From Rhodococcus sp. (in: high G+C Gram-positive bacteria) (GTDB taxonomy: Bacteria > Actinomycetota > Actinomycetes > Mycobacteriales > Mycobacteriaceae): 44,567 bases of DNA. Shown here in pieces: positions 16,061 through 24,307 of this stretch. The translations under genes and the position numbers were made by a program. Within the stretch, counting starts at the first letter, position 1. Each line of letters starts with the position of its first letter. The stretch covers positions 1 to 44,567 of the forward strand of contig JAAZAD010000595.1 in NCBI GenBank assembly GCA_012514505.1, in the 5' to 3' direction. Under the pieces are notes generated by a model, which saw only the letters and a list, made by a program, of their open reading frames with translations, did no database searches and was not told the origin of the DNA.

Positions 16061-19000
16061 TCACGACCGTAATCGGAATCCTCGGGGCGTGGCCGAGAAA
16101 CCGGCCTCGGTGAGAATCGGTGCGAAATCGCTGCCGTGCACGGTTTCACCGTCCACCTTCTCGACCACGATCTTGTCGATCCCTCCGCGCTTGACTACCG
16201 CCGCGAGGCTCGAGGCCCCAATACGCAGAGTCCCTGGATCGTCGGAGAACGTGAGCACGGTGCGACCCCCGCGCTCAACGAACAGCACGAGCTCGCCGTT
16301 CACCAGCACCACCAGGCCTCCGGCCTTCCTGCCCGGACGGTGGGCTGGTCGAGTGTCGGGGCGTCCCGGCCATGGCAGTGCCGCCCCATACGGATTGGCC
16401 GGATCGCACGCGGCAAGCGTGATCGCGGGACCCGCAGCGTTGTGACCCGACCGACTACGGTCTGTTCGGCTGAAATCGAGGGAATCCGAATAGCCACGAA
16501 GGCGATCGACGACGTGCGGTGTGGAGAACTGGGCGCCGCCGAGGGTGTCCACGAAATGGCCTCGACGGCAGCGGCCGTTGTCCTCGAAGGTACCGAGAAC
16601 CTTGTACATCAATGCGAAACCACCGGGCACGTTCTCGTTGATCACCGATCCGCGTGTGACGACGCCGTACCGTTCGAGCAACATCTCGGCGGTAGCACTC
16701 GCACGCACAGTGGGGTCGGACTCGATGCTCGGTAGTGCCGACCATCGTCCGCTCACGGTCGGAGGGCCACCGCGCGAGGGTAGGGCCATCCCGCGGTACG
16801 GCCGCGACCGTGGTGGCCGTCGAGGCGAGCGGTGACTGGTGCTCGCACGTGAGGTGTCCGAGAGCAGCGAACGTAGCGGCGCGAGTGTGTCGTTGGTGAT
16901 GTGCCCCAGCCAGAGCAGATCCCAGAGGGCGGCGACGAGTGCTGCGTCGTCGGTGGCGGTAGAGGAGGCGGCTTCGACCACCTCGGCCAGTTGCCGGAAG
17001 AAGAACGCGCCACCGCCCGACAGGGCGTCCAGCACGCGCTGCTGCAGGTCGGTGAGATCGGATTCGGGCGGGGTGGTCAGGGTGAACGGTGCGGCGTCGG
17101 CCGGCTGCAACCGGACCCAGCCATCCTTCCCCGAAATGGTTCCCGCACCGGACCACACCACCTCACCGGTAGCCGTCAGCTCGTCCAGCATCGTCGGTGA
17201 GTAGTCGGCGACACGGGCAGGCAGGACGAGTGATTCGAGTGCGGACGCAGGGACGGGCACCCCTGCGAGCTGCTCCACCACCGTCGCGACGCCGTCGATA
17301 CCGCGAAGCGTGCCGCCGACGTGCTGCCAGCCCGGCAGGAACCGGCCCAGCGTGGCCGTGCCGACGGGCTCGACTTCTTGCCGGGCAGCCGCGAGCGAAC
17401 GCCTACGCAGTCGCCGCAGAACCTCGGAATCACACCATTCGCTTCCGCTGGCCGAGGGTCTGAATTCGCCTTCCGTTACCCGTTTTTCGTGCGCGAACCG
17501 TTGCAGGACGTCACGTGCGACAGCAGTTCCGATCCCGAATCTGGTTGCGGCGTCGTTGAGTGTGAAGGGACCGTGGGTGCGGGCGAACCGACTGATCAAG
17601 TCACCCAGCGGGTCGTCCACCGGTTCGATGAACGCGGTCGGCACCCCGATGGGGAGGGGTACGCCGAGGCCGTCGCGGAGCCTGGCAGCATCCTCGACCG
17701 GAGTCCACCACTCGGTACCGGCAAAGGACACACGCAATGCTCTTCGTGCGCTGACGAGTTCGTGCAACCAGGGTTCGGGGTCGGTCATGCTTCGGGCACG
17801 AACCTCGGCGGTGGTGAGTGGCCCCAACATGCGCAGCAGATCGGCAACGCCCTCGAGATCGCGCGCCTTTCGTTCGGGGGCGAGGCGCTGCAGTTCGAGC
17901 TCCGTCTGATCGATCACGTCGGCGTCGAGGAGTTCGCGAAGTTCCACCCTGCCCAACAACTCGGACAGCAATGTCGAATCCAGCGACAGGGCGGCGGCCC
18001 GCCGCTCCGCGAGTGGGCTGTCGCCCTCGTACATGAACTCGCCCACGTAGCCGAAGAGCAGGGCGCCGGCAAACGGTGAGGGTGTCTGTGTCTCCACCTC
18101 GACCATCCGGATGCGGCGGCGACCGAGACGAGCGAGAACATCTTTCAGAGCGGGAAGGTCGTAGACGTCCTGCAGGCATTCGCGGACCGTCTCGAGGAGG
18201 ATCGGAAACGTCGGGTAGCGCCGGGCGACGTCGAGTAGCTGCGCGGAGCGTTGGCGTTGTTGCCACAACGGCGCGCGTTTACCCGGGTTACGGCGGGGGA
18301 GTAGCAGTGCACGGGCGGCGCATTCGCGAAACCGCGAGGCGAACAAGGCTGAACCGCCAACCTGTTCTGTGACGATCTCTTCGATCTCGTCACGCTCGAA
18401 CGCGAACAGCGCTGCACCGGGTGGTGTGTCGTCCGTATCCGGCAGGCGGACGATGATGCCGTCGTCGGATGCGGTGGCGTTGGCATCGAGTCCGAATCGC
18501 TCGTTCAGGCGTGCACTGACCGCCAGCGCCCAGGGCGCGTGAACCCTTTGGCCATAGGGGGAGTGCAGGATCAGACGCCAATCACCCAGCTCGTCCCGGA
18601 ATCGTTCCACCACGAGGGTGCGGTCGGTGGGTACGTGTGCCGTGGCAGTCTTCTGTTCTGCGACGAGTTGGATCAGGTTGTTGGTGGCATTGTCGTCGAG
18701 TCCGCCGGTTGCGCACCGCTCCCGGACCTCTGTTTCGTGGCCGAGGGAAACCTCACGAAGGAACCCGCCCAGCGCCTCGCCGAGTTCGGCCGGACGGCCG
18801 AGACCGTCACCGTGCCAGAACGGGAGTCGCCCCGGTAACCCGTAGGCGGGGCTCACCAGAACGCGATCGAAGGTGATCTCCTCGATCCGCCAACTGGTGG
18901 CGCCGAGAGCGAACACATCCCCGACGCGGGACTCGTACACCATCTCCTCGTCGAGTTCGCCTACCCGCGAGGCCTTCTCGCCCACCATGTACACGGTGAA

Positions 19001-20626
19001 CAACCCGCGATCGGGAATGGCGCCACCGGACGTGACCGCAAGTCGTTGTGCGCCCGGACGTCCGGTCAGCGTATTGGCATCGCGATCCCAGACGAGGCGT
19101 GGACGCAGCTCGGCGAATTCGTCGGAAGGATATCGACCGGCCAGTAGATCCAGTGTGGACTCGTAAACCGAACGAGGGAGTGTGGCGAACGAGCCGCTGC
19201 GCCGCACAGTGTCGAACCAGTCGTCGACGTCGATCGATTCGAGTGCGGTGGCCGCCACCGTGTGCTGCGCCAGGATGTCGAGTGGATTGGCCGGAACGGA
19301 CAACGCCTCGATTTTCCCGGACACCATACGTTCGACTGTGACGGCGCAATGCACGAGATCGGTGCGGTGCTTGGGAAAGACCACGCCGCGCGAGATTTCG
19401 CCGACCTGGTGACCGGCACGGCCCACCCGCTGGAGTCCACTCGACACGGACGGCGGTGCCTCGACCTGGATCACGAGATCGACAGCGCCCATGTCGATAC
19501 CGAGTTCGAGACTGCTCGTGGCAACGACGCAGCGCAGGCGGCCGGATTTCAGGTCGTCCTCGATCAGCGCCCGCTGGTCCTTGCTGACCGACCCGTGATG
19601 AGCGCGGGCCAGGAGCGGTTCGGCACCGAAATTGACCTCGGAGGGGGTGCCCAGCTGCGATGCGGGCTTGGGATTTCTGTCGATGTCGGATCCGCTACGT
19701 ACGGCATGAATCTCGTTGAGTCGGGCGGTGAGACGCTCGGCCAGCCTGCGAGAGTTGGCGAACACGATAGACGAGCGATGCGCCTCGATTAGGTCGACGA
19801 TCTGTTCGTCCACGTGCGGCCAGATGGACCCGGCCTGCGGAGTGGGAGAGGATGAGCTTTCGTCGGGCTCGGTGATGCCGAGTTCTGTCATGTCCTCCAC
19901 CGGGACTTGCACGGTGAGATCGAACGTTTTCGGAGCCGGCGGAGCCACGATGCGGATGGGATCCGAACCCGAGAGAAAACGGCCCACCTCTTCACGCGGT
20001 CGCACCGTTGCCGACAACCCGATGCGCTGGGCGGGATGTTCGAGCAGAGCGTCCAGACGTTCCAGCGACAGCGCCAGGTGTGCTCCGCGTTTGGTGCCGG
20101 CCACCGCGTGCACCTCGTCGACGATGACCGTGTCGACATCCGTGAGCGTCTCGCGGGCTGCCGACGTGAGCATCAGGAACAGCGATTCGGGCGTGGTGAT
20201 CAGGATGTCGGGTGGGGTTCTGATCAAGGTGCGGCGCACAGCGGGTGGTGTGTCGCCGGAGCGCACGCCCACCGAGATCTCCGGAGGGGCGAGGCCGAGA
20301 CGCTTTGCCGTCTGTGTGATCCCGACGAGCGGGGCCCGCAGGTTGCGCTCCACGTCGACGCCCAATGCCTTGAGCGGCGAGAGATAGAGGACTTTTGTCT
20401 TTTTCGACGGCTGCTCGGCCGACGCCAGTTGATCGAGTGCCCACAGAAAGGCCGACAGAGTCTTGCCCGATCCTGTCGGTGCGACCACCAGGGTGTTCGA
20501 CCTGCTGGCGATGGAATCCCATGCGCCGAGCTGCGCGGCCGTAGGCGCCGGGAAAGCGCCCTCGAACCACTCCCTCGTGGCGGCAGAAAACCTGCCGAGT
20601 ACATCGGTCACAAGTCCATACTGCAC
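16061..20626 (-). CDS. lhr: Large helicase-related protein Lhr (ATP-dependent superfamily 2 helicase)
   Basis: The 1521-residue length is as in mycobacterial Lhr (about 1510). Helicase motifs are clear: motif I APTGSGKT (49-56), motif Ia LSPLKALGVD, motif II DEVH (170-173), motif III SAT (205-207), and motif VI QRVGRAGHQ (399-407). The Lhr-specific winged-helix and beta-barrel core follows (for example WRIEEITFDRVLVSPAYG and GRLPFWHGD), then the long C-terminal domain typical of actinobacterial Lhr. It is a 3'-5' DNA/RNA-DNA translocase implicated in DNA repair. Two GTG starts are possible, 20626 and 20611; neither has a ribosome binding site. The C-terminal half has an Arg/Ser/Pro-rich linker around residues 1260-1280. 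Confidence 0.95.
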   Translation of the reverse strand: MQYGLVTDVLGRFSAATREWFEGAFPAPTAAQLGAWDSIASRSNTLVVAPTGSGKTLSAFLWALDQLASAEQPSKKTKVLYLSPLKALGVDVERNLRAPLVGITQTAKRLGLAPPEISVGVRSGDTPPAVRRTLIRTPPDILITTPESLFLMLTSAARETLTDVDTVIVDEVHAVAGTKRGAHLALSLERLDALLEHPAQRIGLSATVRPREEVGRFLSGSDPIRIVAPPAPKTFDLTVQVPVEDMTELGITEPDESSSSPTPQAGSIWPHVDEQIVDLIEAHRSSIVFANSRRLAERLTARLNEIHAVRSGSDIDRNPKPASQLGTPSEVNFGAEPLLARAHHGSVSKDQRALIEDDLKSGRLRCVVATSSLELGIDMGAVDLVIQVEAPPSVSSGLQRVGRAGHQVGEISRGVVFPKHRTDLVHCAVTVERMVSGKIEALSVPANPLDILAQHTVAATALESIDVDDWFDTVRRSGSFATLPRSVYESTLDLLAGRYPSDEFAELRPRLVWDRDANTLTGRPGAQRLAVTSGGAIPDRGLFTVYMVGEKASRVGELDEEMVYESRVGDVFALGATSWRIEEITFDRVLVSPAYGLPGRLPFWHGDGLGRPAELGEALGGFLREVSLGHETEVRERCATGGLDDNATNNLIQLVAEQKTATAHVPTDRTLVVERFRDELGDWRLILHSPYGQRVHAPWALAVSARLNERFGLDANATASDDGIIVRLPDTDDTPPGAALFAFERDEIEEIVTEQVGGSALFASRFRECAARALLLPRRNPGKRAPLWQQRQRSAQLLDVARRYPTFPILLETVRECLQDVYDLPALKDVLARLGRRRIRMVEVETQTPSPFAGALLFGYVGEFMYEGDSPLAERRAAALSLDSTLLSELLGRVELRELLDADVIDQTELELQRLAPERKARDLEGVADLLRMLGPLTTAEVRARSMTDPEPWLHELVSARRALRVSFAGTEWWTPVEDAARLRDGLGVPLPIGVPTAFIEPVDDPLGDLISRFARTHGPFTLNDAATRFGIGTAVARDVLQRFAHEKRVTEGEFRPSASGSEWCDSEVLRRLRRRSLAAARQEVEPVGTATLGRFLPGWQHVGGTLRGIDGVATVVEQLAGVPVPASALESLVLPARVADYSPTMLDELTATGEVVWSGAGTISGKDGWVRLQPADAAPFTLTTPPESDLTDLQQRVLDALSGGGAFFFRQLAEVVEAASSTATDDAALVAALWDLLWLGHITNDTLAPLRSLLSDTSRASTSHRSPRRPPRSRPYRGMALPSRGGPPTVSGRWSALPSIESDPTVRASATAEMLLERYGVVTRGSVINENVPGGFALMYKVLGTFEDNGRCRRGHFVDTLGGAQFSTPHVVDRLRGYSDSLDFSRTDRSRSGHNAAGPAITLAACDPANPYGAALPWPGRPDTRPAHRPGRKAGGLVVLVNGELVLFVERGGRTVLTFSDDPGTLRIGASSLAAVVKRGGIDKIVVEKVDGETVHGSDFAPILTEAGFSATPRGFRLRS

Positions 20627-20648
20627 CGGGCGTACGACATGTCGGCAC

Positions 20649-21002
20649 TCATCGGTCCCGATTGCGCGGACACAAGGAGTCCACCGAGGTCAGGATGAAC
20701 AACTGGGCTTCCCGCTCCACCAGATGCAGCGTCGACACCAGCAACGTGGCCGTGTCGGACGGAGTGACGCCGCTGTCGAGGGCGCCGCACACGGCACTGC
20801 CGACCGCCACCGCCGAATCGTTGCGCTCGAAGGACAGGTCGTGGGTGGCCAACACGGTCAAGAACCGGTCGGCGTCGGCATTGGTGGTTTCGGTGGGTTG
20901 GGTGGTTTCGGTGGGGGTGGCGCCGGGATCGGTGTCAGGGCTCATGCCGAACAGCAGTCCGACGGCCAAGAGTACAAACAGAACGAAGGTGATGCGGGGC
21001 AT
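20649..21002 (-). CDS. DUF732 small secreted or membrane-anchored protein
   Basis: The protein has 117 residues. Residues 4-20 are a hydrophobic signal or anchor, followed by a Pro/Thr/Glu linker (about 24-42) with a short internal repeat TETTQPTETT. The rest matches DUF732, a small helical domain common in mycobacteria and relatives: FLTVLATHD, AVAVGSAVCGALDSGV, and Cys111-Pro near the end. Cys72 and Cys111 are the conserved disulfide pair. Function is unknown. It starts at ATG 21002 and ends 22 bp before the start of lhr, so the two could be cotranscribed. The 139 bp upstream holds two small hairpins (21042-21060 and 21101-21123) but no clear promoter. Confidence 0.8.
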   Translation of the reverse strand: MPRITFVLFVLLAVGLLFGMSPDTDPGATPTETTQPTETTNADADRFLTVLATHDLSFERNDSAVAVGSAVCGALDSGVTPSDTATLLVSTLHLVEREAQLFILTSVDSLCPRNRDR

Positions 21003-21141
21003 TGCGGGCTCGCTTCGAAATTGTCTCCGCCCGGAATTCGGGGCTGTATCGGTGACAGCCGCACGACGTTAGACGGCCCCACCGACACATTTCCTCCGGG
21101 CGAACGGGACGAAAGTCCATTCGTTCACAAGGGGAGCAGAG

Positions 21142-22143
21142 TCAGCTGCGGGTAAGGCGAGCGAGGAGTGCGGTCTTGATCGACGGCTGGCCCGCCGCGA
21201 CCATGGTGAAAGTTGCCTCACGCATGAGTCTTTCGGCGGTATTACTACCGACGATCGAGGAACTTCCCGTTGCGGTCACGAGTGCCGCCGCCACGCGGAT
21301 CGCCAATTCGGATGCTCGGGCGCGCGCTTCGGAGAGGCCGGAGCTCCGTTCCAGGCCGGCGTCGAGGTCGAGGCGTACGCGCCATGCCTGGTCTTCGAAC
21401 GCATCGACGTCGGCCCCGAGCTCCTCGAGCTCGCGAATGCATCTACGGGCCACGCCCATTGCCAGGCAGCCGGTCATCCACTGTCCGAACAATTGGCTCT
21501 CACCGAACGACTCGGAACTCTCGATCCCGCTCACCGACGCATCCGGCACCTCGGCCCCGTCGAACGTCAGCCGGACGGTGTTGCTTCCGTTGGCCGCGAT
21601 CAGCGGCAGCAGTTCGGCGGTGATCCCGGGTCCATCGGTGGCGGGAAGGATTGCGTGGACGACGGAGTCGTCGAACTCGTCGCGTGCCGAAACCTGCAAT
21701 ACGTCCACGAGTCCCCAACCGGTGACGAACGGCGACACCCCGTCCAGCACATAGCCGTTGTCGACGCGGCGTGCCCACAGCGTCGGAGGTACCGGAATGG
21801 CGCCCGTGAAGGCGGCCCCTGCTCTCACTTCGCCCGCGACGAGACCCGGCAGGCAGGACTCCTTCATCTCGACGTTCTCGCTCCCGGCCAGGCGGGCGAG
21901 AACCCCGAGGTGCTGCATCCACGTGAAGGTCGTTGCCAAACATCCACCACACAGCGTCTCGAGGACCTCGACCAGAACGTTCGGGGTGACGCCGGAATCC
22001 GGTGCCGTGAGACCGTAGAAGCCGTCTGCGGCCAGCGCATCGAAATGACTCGCCGGAATCTCACCGTCCACGTCGACACTGTCGGCCACCGGGAACAGGA
22101 TGTTCTCGGCAATCTCCACTGCCAGTTCGGGCCAGTCGGTCAC
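21142..22143 (-). CDS. Acyl-CoA dehydrogenase-like protein lacking the usual catalytic Glu
   Basis: A 333-residue protein with acyl-CoA dehydrogenase fold features. It has an N-terminal helical region (LAADGFYGLTAPDSGV), a middle beta domain (GAAFTGAIP, then VLDGVSPFVTGWGLVDVLQVSA) and a C-terminal helical bundle. It is shorter than typical members (380-400). The end, ERLMREATFTMVAAGQPSIK, aligns with the usual R-D-x(n)-EGTxEIQR segment, but the catalytic Glu is replaced by Ser (GQPSI). Dehydrogenation may therefore be lost, or the protein may act like flavin monooxygenase-type relatives. The GTG start at 22143 lies 30 bp after pcd on the same strand, which suggests cotranscription with the lysine pathway. 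Confidence 0.78.
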   Translation of the reverse strand: MTDWPELAVEIAENILFPVADSVDVDGEIPASHFDALAADGFYGLTAPDSGVTPNVLVEVLETLCGGCLATTFTWMQHLGVLARLAGSENVEMKESCLPGLVAGEVRAGAAFTGAIPVPPTLWARRVDNGYVLDGVSPFVTGWGLVDVLQVSARDEFDDSVVHAILPATDGPGITAELLPLIAANGSNTVRLTFDGAEVPDASVSGIESSESFGESQLFGQWMTGCLAMGVARRCIRELEELGADVDAFEDQAWRVRLDLDAGLERSSGLSEARARASELAIRVAAALVTATGSSSIVGSNTAERLMREATFTMVAAGQPSIKTALLARLTRS

Positions 22144-22173
22144 CGCACGAGCGTAACCCCGACCCGGCAGGAA

Positions 22174-23706
22174 TCAGGTGAACTCGACACCCTGGGCGAG
22201 TGGCAGTTCCGTCGAATAGTTGACGGTGTTGGTGGCTCGACGCATGTAGGTCTTCCATGCGTCGGAGCCGGACTCACGCCCGCCACCGGTCTCCTTTTCG
22301 CCACCGAACGCGCCGCCGATCTCGGCGCCGGAGGTTCCGATGTTGACGTTGGTGATCCCGCAATCGGATCCGTCTGCCGCAAGGAAACGTTCCGCTTCAC
22401 GCTGGTCGAGGGTGAAGACCGCCGACGAAAGACCCTGAGGGACGTCATTGTGTAGTGCGATCGCCTCATCGAAGTCGTCGTAGGTCATCACATACAGAAT
22501 GGGTGCGAACGTTTCTTCGCGGACGATGCCCGACTGCGCCGGCATTCGCACGACTGCGGGCGTGACGTAGCAGCCACCTGCCCCGGTGGCGACGTCTACG
22601 CGTTCGCCGCCGCACTCGATTGTGCCGCCTTCGGAAACGGCTCTGTCGAGTGCGGATTGCATGGCGGTGTAAGCGGATTCGCCGATGAGGGGGCCGACCA
22701 GAACCCCGTCGTCGAACGGGTTTCCGACCTGCAGTTGTGTGTAGGCGGACACGATACGACTGACAAGTTCGTCCGCGATGGACGAGTGCACGATCACTCG
22801 GCGCAGGGACGTGCAGCGTTGTCCGGCGGTCCCGGCTGCCGAGAACACGATTCCCCGCACGGCCAGGTCGAGGTCTGCGGACGGGGCGACGACGGCCGCG
22901 TTGTTTCCGCCGAGTTCGAGGAGGCAACGACCGAACCGGGCCGCGACTCGGGGTGCGACCGCACGGCCCATCGGCACCGAACCGGTCGCGCTCACGAGGG
23001 CGATGCGCGGGTCGTCGACGATCATTGTGCCGACGTCGGTCCCGCCGTGCACGAGCTGATGGATTCCATCCGGTGCGCCCTCGTCGCGGGCTGCACGCCG
23101 CAGCAGTGCGTCGCAGGCGAGCGCGGTGAGGGATGCCGATTCGGAGGGCTTCCAGACGACCGTGTCGCCGCAGACCAGGGCGACGGCGGTGTTCCAGGAC
23201 CAGACGGCGACGGGAAAGTTGAACGCCGTGATCACGCCGACGACGCCCAGTGGGTGCCAGGTCTCCATCAGTCGGTGCCCGGGGCGTTCGGAGGCCATGG
23301 TGCGTCCGTACAGCTGCCGGGAGAGGCCGACGGCGAATTCGCAGATGTCGATCATCTCCTGCACCTCGCCGAGTGCTTCGGACGTGATCTTCCCGGCTTC
23401 GAGTGTCACCAGTTCCGCAAGATCGTCCTTGTGTTCGGTGAGCAATTGTCCGAGTCTGCGTACGACGGCACCGCGCTGAGGTGCGGGAACGGTTCGCCAC
23501 CGCAGGAAGGTGTCGTGAGCGGTGGCGACGGCGGAGTCCACGGTAGCGGCGTCAGCGATCGTGACCGTCCGAAGGCGTGATCCGTCGATGGGGCTTCGTG
23601 CGGTGATGGAGGTGGAAACGTCAGCGCTGGGGGATGTTTCGACGCCGCAGCGTGATAACGCGTTCGTGGCGCGTTCGCGGAGAACTTCCGGTCCGGTGGC
23701 TGTCAT
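22174..23706 (-). CDS. pcd: Aldehyde dehydrogenase, probable L-piperidine-6-carboxylate (2-aminoadipate semialdehyde) dehydrogenase
   Basis: A 510-residue NAD(P)-dependent aldehyde dehydrogenase. The residues include Asn163 in AFNFP, Lys186 in VVWKPSES, the general-base Glu265 in LLELGGNN, and the catalytic Cys298 in AGQRCTS. The ATG at 23706 was chosen because AGAAAGG lies upstream; longer frames extend through the divergent lrpA promoter without support. Beside lat and lrpA, it most likely oxidises the semialdehyde (cyclised as piperideine-6-carboxylate) from lysine epsilon-transamination to L-2-aminoadipate. M. tuberculosis has pcd in the same neighbourhood and Streptomyces has it in cephamycin clusters. 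ALDH7-type antiquitins are the closest family. The start codons of pcd and lrpA are 71 bp apart. Confidence 0.9.
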   Translation of the reverse strand: MTATGPEVLRERATNALSRCGVETSPSADVSTSITARSPIDGSRLRTVTIADAATVDSAVATAHDTFLRWRTVPAPQRGAVVRRLGQLLTEHKDDLAELVTLEAGKITSEALGEVQEMIDICEFAVGLSRQLYGRTMASERPGHRLMETWHPLGVVGVITAFNFPVAVWSWNTAVALVCGDTVVWKPSESASLTALACDALLRRAARDEGAPDGIHQLVHGGTDVGTMIVDDPRIALVSATGSVPMGRAVAPRVAARFGRCLLELGGNNAAVVAPSADLDLAVRGIVFSAAGTAGQRCTSLRRVIVHSSIADELVSRIVSAYTQLQVGNPFDDGVLVGPLIGESAYTAMQSALDRAVSEGGTIECGGERVDVATGAGGCYVTPAVVRMPAQSGIVREETFAPILYVMTYDDFDEAIALHNDVPQGLSSAVFTLDQREAERFLAADGSDCGITNVNIGTSGAEIGGAFGGEKETGGGRESGSDAWKTYMRRATNTVNYSTELPLAQGVEFT

Positions 23707-23727
23707 GGTTCCTACCTTTCTGGGTGG

Positions 23728-23771
23728 ACCTGTCAGGTTTCGAACATGTTCCGCCGACGCTGGGCTAGCCT
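23728..23771. promoter_or_regulatory. pcd/lrpA divergent control region: two palindromes and a leaderless -10
   Basis: Two perfect palindromes lie here: ACCTG-T-CAGGT (23728-23738) and GAACATGTTC (23742-23751). On the plus strand TAGCCT (23766-23771) is followed by six bases and the GTG of lrpA at 23778, the leaderless geometry. The palindromes are between pcd and this element and are good candidates for binding LrpA or another regulator of the lysine genes. Confidence 0.5.
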
Positions 23772-23777
23772 GCGCTG

Positions 23778-24242
23778 GTGGTTGAATCATCCAGGAACGG
23801 CGGAGCCGGCGCAGCGTTGGACGACATCGATCGTGTCCTGATGCGCGAATTGGTGGCCGATGGGCGCGCCACCCTCGCGGTGCTTGCCGAGAAGGCGGGC
23901 TTGTCGGTCTCGGCGGTGCAGTCGCGGGTTCGTCGACTCGAATCACGAAACGTGATTCGTGGATATACCGCCAAGGTCGATCCGGACGCGATAGGGCAGG
24001 GGCTGTCCGCTTTCGTGGCCATCACCCCTCTCGATCCGTCTCAGCCGGACGATGCGCCGGCCCGTTTGCGGCACTTGTCCGCAATCGAAGCGTGCCATTC
24101 GGTGGCGGGCGACGAGAGCTATGTGCTCATGGTGCGTGTCGCCTCGCCGCGTGAGCTCGAGCAGTTGCTTCAGCAGATCAGAGTCACCGCCAACGTGCAT
24201 ACGCGCAGCACCATCATTCTGCAAACATTTTACGACGGATAG
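23778..24242 (+). CDS. lrpA: Lrp/AsnC family transcriptional regulator, LrpA-like
   Basis: The protein has 154 residues. The N-terminal DNA-binding domain (about 17-65) has the family sequence LDDIDRVLMRELVADGRATLAVLAEKAGLSVSAVQSRVRRLESRNVIRGYTA. The C-terminal RAM domain (about 75-150) includes CHSVAGDESYVLMVRV, the effector-binding and oligomerisation part. Such regulators form octamers and respond to amino acids. The mycobacterial orthologue LrpA controls lat, the next gene here, 65 bp downstream. GTG at 23778 is chosen because a leaderless -10 precedes it. With pcd divergent and lat following, this regulator is placed to control both steps of lysine epsilon-amino oxidation. Confidence 0.92.
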   Translation: MVESSRNGGAGAALDDIDRVLMRELVADGRATLAVLAEKAGLSVSAVQSRVRRLESRNVIRGYTAKVDPDAIGQGLSAFVAITPLDPSQPDDAPARLRHLSAIEACHSVAGDESYVLMVRVASPRELEQLLQQIRVTANVHTRSTIILQTFYDG

Positions 24243-24262
24243 CAAGGGTGCTGTAACTATTG

Positions 24263-24301
24263 CGGTAATCGGTAGCTATGGCGGTAAATATGACTTAATC
24301 T
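24263..24301 (+). promoter_or_regulatory. lat control region: CGGTA repeats and leaderless -10 TAATCT
   Basis: CGGTA occurs at 24263, 24270 and 24282; the outer two are inside GCGGTAA copies 19 bp apart. The -10 TAATCT (24296-24301) is followed by six bases and the ATG of lat at 24308. The repeats sit where an Lrp octamer could bind and wrap the DNA to control lat. Regulatory role is inferred. Confidence 0.5.
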
Positions 24302-24307
24302 CGGGAT

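Noticed and set aside
20884..20921. Short GGTGGTTTCGGTGGG-type tandem repeat
   Set aside because: It codes for the Thr/Glu/Pro linker of the DUF732 protein and is explained by protein low complexity.
22657..23580. A long plus-strand frame within pcd
   Set aside because: It is antisense to the aldehyde dehydrogenase motifs, with no start signal and no recognised product.
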